Shown: positions 27,860-36,591 of the stretch, piece by piece
Position numbering within the stretch: position 1 is the first letter of the stretch
Layout: each line of letters begins with the position of its first letter
Assembly (NCBI GenBank): GCA_965214325.1
Contig: CBDCBG010000006.1
Span: 2,232,001-2,296,000, forward strand
Reading direction: 5' to 3'
Source: JAJEFO01 sp965214325
GTDB lineage: Bacteria; Pseudomonadota; Alphaproteobacteria; Rhodobacterales; Rhodobacteraceae
DNA: 64,000 nucleotides
Made by a program: the position numbers and the translations under genes
The notes under the pieces: generated by a model
Database searches by the model: none
Seen by the model: only the letters and a program-made list of their open reading frames with translations
What the model was told of the DNA's origin: nothing

Positions 27860-28324
27860 TTGACTCAGAACAACTCCATCCAAACCTGTCTTTGGTTTGA
27901 CGGCAAGGGACTGGAGGCGGCAAGGTTCTATGTGAGCCTGATTCCCGGAAGCGAACTGAATGCGCCCGACACCGGGGATGATGAGCCGCTGCTGGTCTCG
28001 TTCACTCTGGGAGGCGTTCCCTACCAGATCCTCAACGGCGGCCCGCACTACCAATTGAATCCGGCTTGCTCGATTGCAGTCACCACGCCAGATCAAGACG
28101 AAACCGATCGGATATGGGATGCCCTTGTGGCCGATGGCGGCGAGGCGGGGCGATGTGGCTGGCTGGTCGATCGCTGGGGCGTGTCATGGCAAGTCTATCC
28201 TCGGGCGTTGCCGCAAATGCTGGGTGCGGATGACCGCGAGGCCGCAGCACGAGCGCAGACCGCGATGCTGGGCATGAGCAAGATCGACATTGCCGCAGTG
28301 AGGTCTGCCTTCGAAGGAAACTAG
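27860..28324 (+). CDS. VOC-superfamily protein, PhnB-like
   Basis: A 154-residue protein with two betaalphabetabetabeta units of the vicinal-oxygen-chelate fold, of the PhnB/3-demethylubiquinone-methyltransferase-like type. It shows IQTCLWFDGKGLEAARFYVS, IPGSELNAPD, LGGVPYQILNGGPHYQLNPA and CGWLVDRWGVSWQVYPRALP. The start is TTG 27860, preceded by AAGGGA. These proteins are often annotated as glyoxalase or bleomycin-resistance-like without a proven reaction. It stands alone between the IS3 element and the malonyl-CoA decarboxylase. Confidence 0.85.
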   Translation: MTQNNSIQTCLWFDGKGLEAARFYVSLIPGSELNAPDTGDDEPLLVSFTLGGVPYQILNGGPHYQLNPACSIAVTTPDQDETDRIWDALVADGGEAGRCGWLVDRWGVSWQVYPRALPQMLGADDREAAARAQTAMLGMSKIDIAAVRSAFEGN

Positions 28325-28808
28325 AGCAAGGACGTCGGCATTGGGTTGCGCACGGGCGGCCGTTTCCGCGAAGGCGTTTGACGTTTCGAACTGCGGGAAA
28401 GAAGCGAGATGGAGAGGCGGCACGAAGACCGGCGAGGACGGCAGGAGCCCGCTGATCAACAGCATGGCAATGGGCACGAACGAGGCAAGGCCTGCAAGCA
28501 CAGTCGGGATCAGGTCAGTTGTAGTCAATGAGGTCAGCGGATCCGGGTCCAACCGTTCCATTGCTGCCGCCACGGTGGAATCGTCGAGCGGCAAGGGACC
28601 GGCGTTCGATGTCGATCCGGCCGGCAGGGACGATGGCGTTGCTTGCCGTGGCTCCCAGATGCAAGCGCCGGCAGGCCTTGGTCGAATGCCACGCAGGAGC
28701 GTTGCATTTGCACGGAACCAGAATCCGGTGTTCCGTGCCGATGCTGCAACCGAGACTACGCCAATCGCTGCATTCGGATTCGCTTTCCGACCGAAGCGTT
28801 GCCGAGCC
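28325..28808. other. Intergenic stretch, no recognisable gene
   Basis: About 480 bases between the convergent VOC and malonyl-CoA decarboxylase genes. A minus frame carries a hydrophobic run (TVLAGLASFVPIAMLLISGL), but neither a start nor a family is recognisable. It may be decayed sequence. Confidence 0.4.
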
Positions 28809-30056
28809 TCACGACGCCGTCGTGGCTCGTTTCGCCAGGCCCTTGACCGATGATGCGGCAACGACTTCTCCTCGCCTGGAGAAGTGAACCGTGTTCTTTG
28901 CGATCCGCGACAGATCGTACAGGTAGTTCACCATCACGCCTGACGATTGTGCGATACCCGTTGCCGAAAGATCGGCGTCAGCGTGAATTGCGTGCACAAG
29001 CGCGCCGTTCCCGAGATGAAATCGAGCAACGGGATCCAGGGGAAGGCCGTCCGGCCCCTTGGCGTCCAGGAGGTATCTTGCAGCGAGTCTCTCAATGGCT
29101 TGAGGGTCGCCGCCACTTTCGGGAATCCCTTCGCTCCGCAACCAGCGCATCAGGCCGGGAATCGGCGACAGGGTCACGAATGCCCTTATGTTAGGCAGAT
29201 CGCTAGACAGGTCACGTGCGACCTGCTTGATCAGCGAATTGCCGAACGATACGCCCTCCAACCCCTTTTGGCAGTTGGAAATGGAATAGAACACGGCCGT
29301 ATCCGCGTCTTCCGCGTCTATGGCTTCACGTCTTTCCGACAGCAGGGACTGAACCGAATTCGGAACGCCATTGGTCAGCGCGACCTCGACGAATATCAGC
29401 GGCTCATCCGGCATCGAGGGATGGAAGAACGCGAAGCAACGCCGGTCCATCGGCTGCAGGCGGCGACGCAGGTCGTCCCACGTGCCGATTTCGTGCACTG
29501 CCTCATAGGCGATGATCTTTTCCAGAATCGAGGCCGGGCTTTCCCAGTTGATCTGCCTCATGACGAGAAAGCCCCGATTGAACCAGCTGCGCAGCAAATG
29601 AACGATATCGTGATCGGTTCTGGCAAGTTCGGGCCGCTCTTCCAGCAAGCCCAGCAGGTCCCGTCGCAGCCGCACGATTTCCGCGGTGGCCCCGGGCGCT
29701 TCGTTCAGTTGGCGAAACAGGATCTGCCTTCGCGGCTCGGAAGCCGTCGAGAGGGCCCGGAAGTTCTCCGGCGAAGGATCCGAACCGTAGGTCTCGGCCA
29801 ATTCCGCGATTCTGGCGGCGTCAAGATCCAGGTCGTCGTTCAGGAATCCGAAGAACGCGATCTTCTGGTCGCGGTCCAGCATGCGGTATCGGGCCAGGAT
29901 AGCGGCCGCCAGCTGTCGGCCCGGCGTTTCGTCGGTCCCCGTCAGGAGGGCGAGGCAGATGTCCTTGATCTTGCGCCCCTCCTCGAGCTTTCGCCCGAAC
30001 TGCCGCCGTTCAAGCAACGTCGTGAGAAGATCGCCCAGCGTGGCTGTGGCCAGCAT
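28809..30056 (-). CDS. Malonyl-CoA decarboxylase
   Basis: A 415-residue enzyme that converts malonyl-CoA to acetyl-CoA. The N-terminal helical domain (LGDLLTTLLERRQFGRKLEE, DQKIAFFGFLNDDLDLD) precedes a GNAT-like catalytic domain with INWESPASILEKIIAYEAVH, FFHPSMPDEPLIFVEVALTN, FYSISNCQKGLEGVSFGNSL and ARFHLGNGALVHAIHADADL. The ATG at 30056 is preferred because family homology starts there; it lies 12 bases after the YciI stop. With matB it forms the classical malonate pathway (activation, then decarboxylation). Confidence 0.93.
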   Translation of the reverse strand: MLATATLGDLLTTLLERRQFGRKLEEGRKIKDICLALLTGTDETPGRQLAAAILARYRMLDRDQKIAFFGFLNDDLDLDAARIAELAETYGSDPSPENFRALSTASEPRRQILFRQLNEAPGATAEIVRLRRDLLGLLEERPELARTDHDIVHLLRSWFNRGFLVMRQINWESPASILEKIIAYEAVHEIGTWDDLRRRLQPMDRRCFAFFHPSMPDEPLIFVEVALTNGVPNSVQSLLSERREAIDAEDADTAVFYSISNCQKGLEGVSFGNSLIKQVARDLSSDLPNIRAFVTLSPIPGLMRWLRSEGIPESGGDPQAIERLAARYLLDAKGPDGLPLDPVARFHLGNGALVHAIHADADLSATGIAQSSGVMVNYLYDLSRIAKNTVHFSRRGEVVAASSVKGLAKRATTAS

Positions 30057-30067
30057 CCCGAAGTTCC

Positions 30068-30457
30068 CTAACTGAGCTGCGCCTTTCCGGTGGACAGGCC
30101 AACGTCCAACGAGACGCTGCCCTCGTTCACCAGCCACTTGCGCAAGGTGAAGCCGCGCGCGCCGCGTCGGTGCATCGGGTCGTCCTCAGCGAGTTGCCTC
30201 GCTTCTTCCATGCTGCCGGCCCGGTACACGATCAGTCCGGCACCGTCCATTGATTCACCAGCGGGGTCCGACAAGGGCCCCGCCAGCACAAGAATTCCTC
30301 GCCGTTCGAGATCGCGTTGGTACTCCAAATGCGCCGGAAGGCATAGCTTGACATCGTCGGGCGTCATTTGCGGCGTGGATTCAACGACATACAGTTCAAG
30401 CGCCAATGCGCCGCGGTCCCTTGCAATCGCCTTGTAGTCATTCCAGGCAACCATCAT
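30068..30457 (-). CDS. YCII-related domain protein
   Basis: A 129-residue protein with the small YciI/dimeric ferredoxin-like fold. It shows LCLPAHLEYQRDLERRGILV with a central conserved His, LAGPLSDPAGESMDGAGLIV and EARQLAEDDPMHRRGARGFT. YciI-like proteins are possible hydrolases or muconolactone-isomerase relatives. It heads the malonyl-CoA decarboxylase operon. The promoter is probably the AT-rich stretch at 30478-30510. Confidence 0.75.
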   Translation of the reverse strand: MMVAWNDYKAIARDRGALALELYVVESTPQMTPDDVKLCLPAHLEYQRDLERRGILVLAGPLSDPAGESMDGAGLIVYRAGSMEEARQLAEDDPMHRRGARGFTLRKWLVNEGSVSLDVGLSTGKAQLS

Positions 30458-30484
30458 CGCCTCCTTGAGTTTTGCAGGCAGCCT

Positions 30485-30498
30485 AAAATATCGATTTT
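30485..30498. promoter_or_regulatory. AT-rich inverted repeat in the yciI/rutE-like divergent gap
   Basis: AAAAT and ATTTT arms flank ATCG at 30485-30498, the most AT-rich spot of the 183-base divergent gap. On the minus strand a TTGTCA and a TATTTT about 16 bases apart suggest the yciI promoter. It is a candidate operator. Confidence 0.3.
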
Positions 30499-30640
30499 AT
30501 TTGACAAGAGGAAAAACGTGGGCAAAAATGCTGGACATGGCCGCAGTACTTTGGGGGGCGTCGCTGGTGCAGTTGGAAAATGCGCACGTCACGCCCAGAG
30601 TTGTGCGGGACCAGGCTGCAACTCACGGGCGGAAACATTG

Positions 30641-31303
30641 ATGTCGATCACCTCCGAAACGCTTCAAGCCAAGCGGAGCGATGCGCAGGCGGCGGTCCGC
30701 GCACTACGCAACCGCAAGCCTGCGCTGGGCGACGATTGCATTGACCTGATATTGCGTGATGCGCGCAGTCACTACGCATGGCAGGACCGGCCCGTGCCCC
30801 GCGAACTGCTGCGGACAATTTACGAGACCGCGGCCGCCGGGCCCACCAGCATGAACTCCTGCCCGGCACGCTTTGTCTTCGTCACGTCGCCGGAAGGCAA
30901 GGATCGGCTTGCCAAGTCCCTGAAGCCAACGAACATCGACAAGATGCGCGGGGCGCCGGTGACCGTGATCGTGGCATATGATCTCGAGTTCTGGACCCAT
31001 CTGCCGTTTCTATTCCCGCACCAGGACCGCCGTCCGCTGTTCGAGGGCAAGGCCGCGCATATCGAAACCACCGCGTTTCGCAACGGCACCCTGCAAGGCG
31101 CATACTTCATGATCGCGGCCCGCGCCGTGGGACTGGATGTCGGGGCGATGTCGGGGTTCTCGAATGAAGTTGTCGACGACGAGTTCTTCGCCGGCACAAG
31201 GATGAAATCCAACTTTCTCATCAACCTCGGCTATGCCGACGAAACCGCGCTGTTTCAAAAGCTGCCGCGGTTTCAGTTCGATGATGTCTGCTCGTTTGCG
31301 TGA
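30641..31303 (+). CDS. RutE-like nitroreductase-family reductase (malonic semialdehyde type)
   Basis: A 220-residue FMN nitroreductase-fold protein. It matches RutE-type malonic semialdehyde/3-hydroxypropionate reductases in RDARSHYAWQDRPVPRELLR, AAAGPTSMNSCPARFVFVTS, LKPTNIDKMRGAPVTVIVAY, TAFRNGTLQGAYFMIAARAV and GLDVGAMSGFSNEVVDDEFF. It starts at ATG 30641; a longer frame upstream has no homology. No other rut (pyrimidine) genes are present, but malonyl-CoA enzymes are divergent to it and iol metabolism in this genome yields malonate semialdehyde. The OsmC gene follows by 6 bases. Confidence 0.8.
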   Translation: MSITSETLQAKRSDAQAAVRALRNRKPALGDDCIDLILRDARSHYAWQDRPVPRELLRTIYETAAAGPTSMNSCPARFVFVTSPEGKDRLAKSLKPTNIDKMRGAPVTVIVAYDLEFWTHLPFLFPHQDRRPLFEGKAAHIETTAFRNGTLQGAYFMIAARAVGLDVGAMSGFSNEVVDDEFFAGTRMKSNFLINLGYADETALFQKLPRFQFDDVCSFA

Positions 31304-31309
31304 GGGAAC

Positions 31310-31765
31310 ATGGCGATCCGGCAAAAGACCGAAATGACCATCAAGCTGACCGCGCGCGGCACAAGCCATGCCCGCAGCGAAATAGAGGCCGACGGCCTGA
31401 CGGCCGTGATTGACGAGCCTGTGGCCCGCGGCGGCACCAACGAGGGACCGTCGCCCACTGTCACGGCCTACTCGGCGCTGATCGGCTGCACCAATGTCAT
31501 CGGCCACAAATGCGCTCAAAGGCTCGGAATCGACATCGGGCGTCTGAACTTTGACATGGAGGTCGATTTCGACCGGCGCGGCGTGCTGCTGATTGACGAA
31601 GTCGACGTGCCGTTCAAGGCCATCCGCCTGATGGTGGCCGCAGACGGACCCGCAAGCCAGGCGGAACTGGACATGGTGGCGGCGGAAACCGGAAAATACT
31701 GCCCGATCTCGAAACTGTACGAACAGGCGGGCACGAACCTGACTGTAAACTGGCGCAAGGCGTGA
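31310..31765 (+). CDS. OsmC-family protein
   Basis: A 151-residue OsmC/Ohr-fold protein: EIEADGLTAVIDEPVARGGT, EGPSPTVTAYSALIGCTNVI with one conserved Cys, and ETGKYCPISKLYEQAGTNLT with the second. Such Cys pairs reduce organic peroxides in Ohr/OsmC proteins, though many family members have no assigned substrate. It lies between the RutE-like gene and the TRAP transporter in the same direction and probably in the same operon. Confidence 0.88.
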   Translation: MAIRQKTEMTIKLTARGTSHARSEIEADGLTAVIDEPVARGGTNEGPSPTVTAYSALIGCTNVIGHKCAQRLGIDIGRLNFDMEVDFDRRGVLLIDEVDVPFKAIRLMVAADGPASQAELDMVAAETGKYCPISKLYEQAGTNLTVNWRKA

Positions 31766-31791
31766 GCCGCGTCGCTCAAGGGAGGAAACCA

Positions 31792-32874
31792 ATGATTGAA
31801 AGACTGACACGACGCACAGCCCTGGCCATGGCCCTGACCGTGGCTGCCGTTCCCGCGATGGCCGCCGAGACCGTCAAGGCGGTGGCGATCGACGGCTACC
31901 CGGCAGGGGCGCTTTGGGTGAAGGAGTTCACCAACTTCTTCATTCCCGAGGTCGACAAGCGGCTGGCGATGTCCGGCAACTACGTCATGGAGTGGCAGGA
32001 AAGCTATGGTGGCTCGATCGTCAAGCCGAAGGGCGTGCTGGAAGGAATCCAGCTTGGCCTTGGCGACATCGGCATCGTCACGACCATATTTCACAGTTCG
32101 AAACTGCCGAGCCAGGCAATCTCCGCCGTGACGCCGTTCGTGGCGGCGGATGCCCGCGCGGTCGCCAAGGCGGTCGATGAAATCGCCAAGGAATTCCCAA
32201 CGATGCAGAACGAGTTCGCGGCGCAGAACCAGGTCTATCTGGCGACCGGCGTGGTGCTGGACACCTACCAGCTCTTCTCGAAGAACCCGATCAACAGCCT
32301 GGCCGATGTTGAGGGCGGCAAGGTGGCCGGAGCGGGGATGAACCTGCGCTATCTCGAGGGCATCGAAGGCGCAGCCGGGGTGCGTGGCGGCCTGACCGAC
32401 TTCTACAACATGCTGCAGACCGGTCTGGTTGATCACGCGATGCTTTGGCCCGAGGCCGCAAAGACCTTCAAGATCGCCGAAGTCGCGCCCTACATGCTGC
32501 GCGCGGACATCGGCGCGGTGAACTCCAAGACCATCACCGTGAACAAGGACTATTGGGATGGCCTGCCGGGCGAGGTTCAGGATGTGCTGAAAGAGGTGGC
32601 GGTGCTCTACCGGGACCACGTGGCGGGGATCGCCATGGACCGTGCCGCCGCAAGCCGCGACGCCTATGTCGCCGCCGGCGGAACGATCGTGGAAATGGAT
32701 GCGGCTGAGCGCGAGGCCTGGGCACATGCGATCCCTGACATCGCCGCCGAATGGGCCAAGGGCCTGGAAGACAAGGGCGAGCCCGGCACCGAAATGCTGA
32801 TCGCGTACCTCGCCAAGCTGAAGGACGCGGGATACGAGGGCGTGCGCGACTGGACCGCCCCCGCGATGAACTGA
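31792..32874 (+). CDS. dctP: TRAP transporter substrate-binding protein (DctP family)
   Basis: A 360-residue periplasmic protein starting at ATG 31792 behind GGGAGGAAACC. It has a clear signal peptide (MIERLTRRTALAMALTVAAV, cleaved after AMA). The DctP fold shows LLEGIQLGLGDIGIV-like strands (cited as GVLEGIQLGLGDIGIVTTI), the central hinge FSKNPINSLADVEGGKVAGA with the usual carboxylate-binding Arg in NLRYLEG, and a long C-terminal helix. It captures an organic acid for the two membrane proteins that follow. The ligand is unknown; malonate or an aromatic acid fits the neighbours. Confidence 0.9.
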   Translation: MIERLTRRTALAMALTVAAVPAMAAETVKAVAIDGYPAGALWVKEFTNFFIPEVDKRLAMSGNYVMEWQESYGGSIVKPKGVLEGIQLGLGDIGIVTTIFHSSKLPSQAISAVTPFVAADARAVAKAVDEIAKEFPTMQNEFAAQNQVYLATGVVLDTYQLFSKNPINSLADVEGGKVAGAGMNLRYLEGIEGAAGVRGGLTDFYNMLQTGLVDHAMLWPEAAKTFKIAEVAPYMLRADIGAVNSKTITVNKDYWDGLPGEVQDVLKEVAVLYRDHVAGIAMDRAAASRDAYVAAGGTIVEMDAAEREAWAHAIPDIAAEWAKGLEDKGEPGTEMLIAYLAKLKDAGYEGVRDWTAPAMN

Positions 32875-32893
32875 CCAAAGGGCGGGCAGCGCA

Positions 32894-33436
32894 ATGAAGC
32901 AGGCGTTGGCCGCCTTGAACAAGCTCGCCGACGGCATCGCGATCAGCGCGAATGCCGTCGGCACGCTTGTTGTGCTCGCGCTGGTCCTGGTGGTCAACTA
33001 CGACATGGGCGCGCGCAACCTGATCAACGCGCCCTTCAACGGCGCGGTCGAGGTCGTGCAGTTCTCCATGGTCCTGATTGTCTTTCTGCAGCTGCCGGAT
33101 GTCGTGCGCGTCAACCGGCTGACGCGATCCGACGGGTTCCTGTTGGTCGTCGGCGGGAGACTTCCCGGGCTGGCGCTCTGGCTGCGCCGTGCGATCAACC
33201 TGATCTCGGCGACCTTCATGACGCTGATCGCGATCACGATCTTTCCGGAATTCCTGAAAATGTGGGAGACGGGCGACTTTTTCGGCATTCCCGGCGTGTT
33301 CACCGCACCATGGTGGCCGGTCAAGCTGACGATTTTCGTCAGCGCAGTGCTGGCCGCGCTGATCTTCGCGTTGAAAGTCGTGGGCGCCTCACATGACGTG
33401 GCCACGCATACCCCCGGTCAGGAAGACGCGGCATGA
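32894..33436 (+). CDS. dctQ: TRAP transporter small membrane protein (DctQ family)
   Basis: A 180-residue protein with four predicted membrane segments, typical of DctQ: NAVGTLVVLALVLVVNYDMG, VEVVQFSMVLIVFLQLPDVV, ATFMTLIAITIFPEFLKMW and LTIFVSAVLAALIFALKVVG. The conserved EVVQFSM and loop Arg/Asn residues (VRVNRLTRSD) are present. The stop overlaps the start of the large subunit by four bases. Confidence 0.9.
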   Translation: MKQALAALNKLADGIAISANAVGTLVVLALVLVVNYDMGARNLINAPFNGAVEVVQFSMVLIVFLQLPDVVRVNRLTRSDGFLLVVGGRLPGLALWLRRAINLISATFMTLIAITIFPEFLKMWETGDFFGIPGVFTAPWWPVKLTIFVSAVLAALIFALKVVGASHDVATHTPGQEDAA

Positions 33437-34740
33437 GCCCGGTTGAAATCGGCCTCTACTCGGTGCTTGCCATCATTGTCCTGGTCTATATTGGGCTCTA
33501 CATCCCCATTGCCCTTGGCGTCGTCAGCTTCGTCTCGATCTGGCTGATGCGGGACAACTTCACGCTTGCGATGAACCTGTTGAAGATCGCGGTGGGCGAC
33601 AGCGTGATGGAATACACTTTTGCCACGGTACCGCTGTTCACGTTCATGGGTCTCGTCGTCAGCAAGGCCGGGCTGGGCGCGGACATCTACAAGGTGATGA
33701 ACTACGGCTTCCGAAAGGTGAAGGGCGGGATCGGCATGGCCACCGTGGGCGCGAACGCCGTCTTTGCCGCCGTCACGGGGTCGTCAATCGCCAGCGCCTC
33801 GGTCTTTGCCAAGGTCTCGGTGCCACAGATGCTGCACTACGACTACAACCCGCGCTTTGCGGTCGGCGTGGTCGCGGGATCGTCGGTGCTTGGCATGATC
33901 ATTCCGCCTTCAGCGATGCTGATCATCTACTCTTTCGTGGCCGAGCAGTCGGTGGGCGACATGTTTCTTGCGGGTGTCGTGCCTGGGATCCTTCTGGCAA
34001 TCGCCTATGTCGGCGCGATCTTCGCCATGGGCCGGCTGACACCGGATTTCGTCGGTGGCCGGTCCGGCGAAGACCTGGAACCGTTGAGCTGGGGCGAGAT
34101 CGCGGAAAGGACGCTGCCCATCCTGGGGCTGATCCTGGTGGTGCTGGGCGGCATCTATACCGGCTGGCTGACACCTGTCGAGGCCGGGGCCGCAGGCGCC
34201 CTGCTGGGGCTGGTCATCGCCGTCGTCCGCCGGCGCATGACGTTGCGCGGGTTCTGGGAGGCGCTGCTGGAAACCGGCCATATCACCGCCGCGATCCTGT
34301 TCCTGATCACCGCCGCCTCGATCTATTCCCGGATGCTGGGGCTTGCCGGCCTGCCAAACGAGCTGGGCGACATCCTGAACGAGACCCGGCTCGGATTCGT
34401 CTGGATCATGGTGATCTACGTGGCGCTGATGATCTTTCTCGGCACGCTCCTGGACACCGCCTCGATCATCCTGATCATGGTGCCGCTCTTCCTGCCGCTG
34501 GTCGAGCCAATGGGGCTGTCGCTGGTCTGGTTCGGCATCATTACCGTCGTCGGCGCCGAGATCGGGCTGCTGACCCCGCCGCTCGGCATTTCCTGCTTCG
34601 TCATCAAGGCGACGCTGGACGACGAACGCATAAAGCTGAAGGACGTGTTCCTTGGCGCGATTCCATTTGCCTTCGTCATGTTGATCGTGTTGATCGTTCT
34701 GATACGTTTCCCGGCACTCAGCCTCGCAATACTGAACTAG
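33433..34740 (+). CDS. dctM: TRAP transporter large membrane protein (DctM family)
   Basis: A 435-residue membrane protein with about 12 segments, the sodium-coupled transport subunit of the DctPQM system. It has the DctM hallmarks TFATVPLFTFMGLVVSKAGL, FAAVTGSSIASASVFAKVSV, VAGSSVLGMIIPPSAMLIIY and GAEIGLLTPPLGISCFVIKA. It overlaps dctQ (ATGA) and is followed 12 bases later by the dioxygenase gene, so importer and catabolic enzyme are probably co-transcribed. Confidence 0.93.
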   Translation: MSPVEIGLYSVLAIIVLVYIGLYIPIALGVVSFVSIWLMRDNFTLAMNLLKIAVGDSVMEYTFATVPLFTFMGLVVSKAGLGADIYKVMNYGFRKVKGGIGMATVGANAVFAAVTGSSIASASVFAKVSVPQMLHYDYNPRFAVGVVAGSSVLGMIIPPSAMLIIYSFVAEQSVGDMFLAGVVPGILLAIAYVGAIFAMGRLTPDFVGGRSGEDLEPLSWGEIAERTLPILGLILVVLGGIYTGWLTPVEAGAAGALLGLVIAVVRRRMTLRGFWEALLETGHITAAILFLITAASIYSRMLGLAGLPNELGDILNETRLGFVWIMVIYVALMIFLGTLLDTASIILIMVPLFLPLVEPMGLSLVWFGIITVVGAEIGLLTPPLGISCFVIKATLDDERIKLKDVFLGAIPFAFVMLIVLIVLIRFPALSLAILN

Positions 34741-34752
34741 AGGGCCCGCTCC

Positions 34753-35622
34753 ATGCGCAAGCTCACACAGGACAACATCACCGAGGTGTTCCTAGGCTAC
34801 TGCGGCGAGGACACCGACCCTCGCATGCGCGAGATCATGGCGAGCCTCGCCAAGCACCTGCACGCATTTGCCAAGGAGGTGCGCCTCACCCATGCCGAAT
34901 GGCAAACCGGCATCGACTTCATGGAACGCATGACCGAATTCACCGACGCCGAACGCCACGAGTTCGTGCTGCTGTCGGACGTGCTCGGCCTGTCGTCGCT
35001 TGTGGACATGATCAACTCGGTGCCGGCGGGGACGTCCTCCAGCGTGCTGGGGCCGTTTCACATCTCGGGCGCGCCTGACATCCCCATTGGCCACGACATG
35101 AAACGGCATTACGAGGGACCGGTACTGCTGGCCTGCGGCCGCGTTACCGACACGGACGGAAACCCGATCGAAGGCGCCAAGCTGGACATCTGGCAGACCG
35201 CTCCGAACGGGTTGTATTCCAGCCAGGATGCCGAACAGGACACCTACAGCTTTCACGGCATACAGACCACCGGCGCTGACGGATGCTACGGCTTCACCAC
35301 CGCCAAGCCGGTCAGCTACACCATCCCCAGTGATGGCCCTGTTGGCGACATCCTCAATGCGGTCGGGCGGCACCCCTGGCGACCCTCGCATCTGCACTAC
35401 ATCGTCACCGCTTCGGGCTACCGGCAGCTGGTCACGGAGATATTCCCCGAAGACGACCCCTATCTCGACGAAGACACCGTCTTCGGCGTGCGCGAAGACC
35501 TGGTCATGAAATACGTCGAACGCCCCGCAGACACGTTCCCCGAAGGCTACGACCTGTCAGGCAAGGTAACCGAGCCCTACCTTGTGGCAGACTTCGACCT
35601 CAAGCTGGTCCGCGAAACCTGA
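34753..35622 (+). CDS. Intradiol ring-cleavage dioxygenase (hydroxyquinol/catechol 1,2-dioxygenase type)
   Basis: A 289-residue non-haem Fe(III) dioxygenase. An N-terminal catechol-dioxygenase helical domain (residues about 1-100) is followed by the beta-barrel with the four iron ligands in order: Tyr155 (NGLYSS), Tyr189 (SYTIP), His213 and His215 (RPSHLHYI). Spacing 189-213-215 matches catechol and hydroxyquinol 1,2-dioxygenases. It would open a catechol-like ring between the hydroxyls. Position behind a TRAP importer suggests that the imported acid is, or gives rise to, the ring substrate. No muconate cycloisomerase or maleylacetate reductase is visible in the window. Confidence 0.88.
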   Translation: MRKLTQDNITEVFLGYCGEDTDPRMREIMASLAKHLHAFAKEVRLTHAEWQTGIDFMERMTEFTDAERHEFVLLSDVLGLSSLVDMINSVPAGTSSSVLGPFHISGAPDIPIGHDMKRHYEGPVLLACGRVTDTDGNPIEGAKLDIWQTAPNGLYSSQDAEQDTYSFHGIQTTGADGCYGFTTAKPVSYTIPSDGPVGDILNAVGRHPWRPSHLHYIVTASGYRQLVTEIFPEDDPYLDEDTVFGVREDLVMKYVERPADTFPEGYDLSGKVTEPYLVADFDLKLVRET

Positions 35623-35648
35623 AACCTGACACACTTGGGCGGAATTCG

Positions 35649-36311
35649 TCAGTCGACCAGTTCTGACAGGAACGCGCCGGTCTTGCGATAATGGTCCATC
35701 AGCCTGGCGCAGGCCATGTCGGAGTTCCGGCTGACCGCCGCGTCGAGGATGGCACGATGCTCTGCCACGACATTGCGGCGCGAGTAGGATTTCGCTCTGC
35801 CCGCCAGGTACCTGTAGCGCACGTTCAGATCATATAGCTGGCTGCAAAAACGCAGCAGGATCGGGGAGTTGCAGGCCGCAAGCAGCGCCATGTGGAAGCG
35901 CTTGTGATGCGCCTCGAAGGCGTCGACATCGTTCCGGTCCACCTTGTTCATGTGATGATGCGCCAGCACCAACGCGTCTTCCCACGCCGTGTCGGTATTG
36001 GCGAGACTGTCGCGCAGAGCGAGTTCCTCCAGATTGCAGCGCAAGTCCAGGATCTCCTGGAACTGCGCCCGGCTGGTTGCGGCCACTCGAAATCCGCGCT
36101 GGTCCAGCCGGTCAACAAGCTGGTCGGAGGTCAGAAGGCTCAGCGCCTCGCGAACAGGGGACGCCCCGGTATCGAGCGCGACCTTGAGTGCATCGATCTT
36201 CAACCGCTCGCCCGGCGGAATTCGCCCGGCGATGATGTCATTCCGGAGCGTGAGGTAGACACGCTGCGTCGAGGATTGCGGCGAGGCCGTGTCTTCAACG
36301 GGTTTGTCCAT
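35649..36311 (-). CDS. GntR-family regulator (FCD domain)
   Basis: A 220-residue regulator. The N-terminal winged HTH (TLRNDIIAGRIPPGERLKID, SPVREALSLLTSDQLVDRLD) leads into the wing QRGFRVAATS, followed by a helical FCD effector domain with the metal-binding pattern DLRCNLEELAL, HHKRFHMALLAAC and AEHRAILDAA. The ATG at 36311 gives normal length; the open frame upstream has no homology. It is convergent with the dioxygenase operon and divergent from the LeuA-like gene, so it probably controls both. Confidence 0.9.
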   Translation of the reverse strand: MDKPVEDTASPQSSTQRVYLTLRNDIIAGRIPPGERLKIDALKVALDTGASPVREALSLLTSDQLVDRLDQRGFRVAATSRAQFQEILDLRCNLEELALRDSLANTDTAWEDALVLAHHHMNKVDRNDVDAFEAHHKRFHMALLAACNSPILLRFCSQLYDLNVRYRYLAGRAKSYSRRNVVAEHRAILDAAVSRNSDMACARLMDHYRKTGAFLSELVD

Positions 36312-36591
36312 GGGGAATTGTTGCCACCATCTGCCGGAAATGACAATTATTATCGTTTTTTCGCGAACCTTGACGCGGGACCCGGATGAAGCCGGCCTGG
36401 CCAAATGCGCCATTTGCCCCCGAAATCCGTCAGAAACGTCTCGGAAACGCCAAAATCTCGCGCATCCGGCATGTTGACCCGGGCGCTGCCTCGGCCCTGC
36501 CATTGGAAAAAGTGGTTTTTTCTTTTGGAACGGAAGAAAAATGGGTATAGCGTCACTAACAGTTTGTCCATGCATTTCCCCGGGGGAACCG
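36312..36591. promoter_or_regulatory. Divergent promoter region between the gntR-type gene and the LeuA-like gene
   Basis: A 280-base gap between divergent genes. It has unusually AT-rich spots at about 36341-36362 (ATGACAATTATTATCG) and 36509-36545, which are likely promoter positions. GGGGGAACCG is the ribosome-binding site of the LeuA-like gene. I see no clear GntR palindrome. Confidence 0.35.

Noticed and set aside
28341..28853. 170-residue plus-strand frame between the VOC and malonyl-CoA decarboxylase genes
   Set aside because: No homology, no ribosome-binding site, and partly antisense to the decarboxylase 3' end; I left it as an empty stretch.
30641..31303. Evidence for a full pyrimidine Rut pathway
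   Set aside because: Only a RutE-like reductase is present; rutA, B, C, D, F and G are absent, so the enzyme is more likely used for semialdehydes from other pathways.
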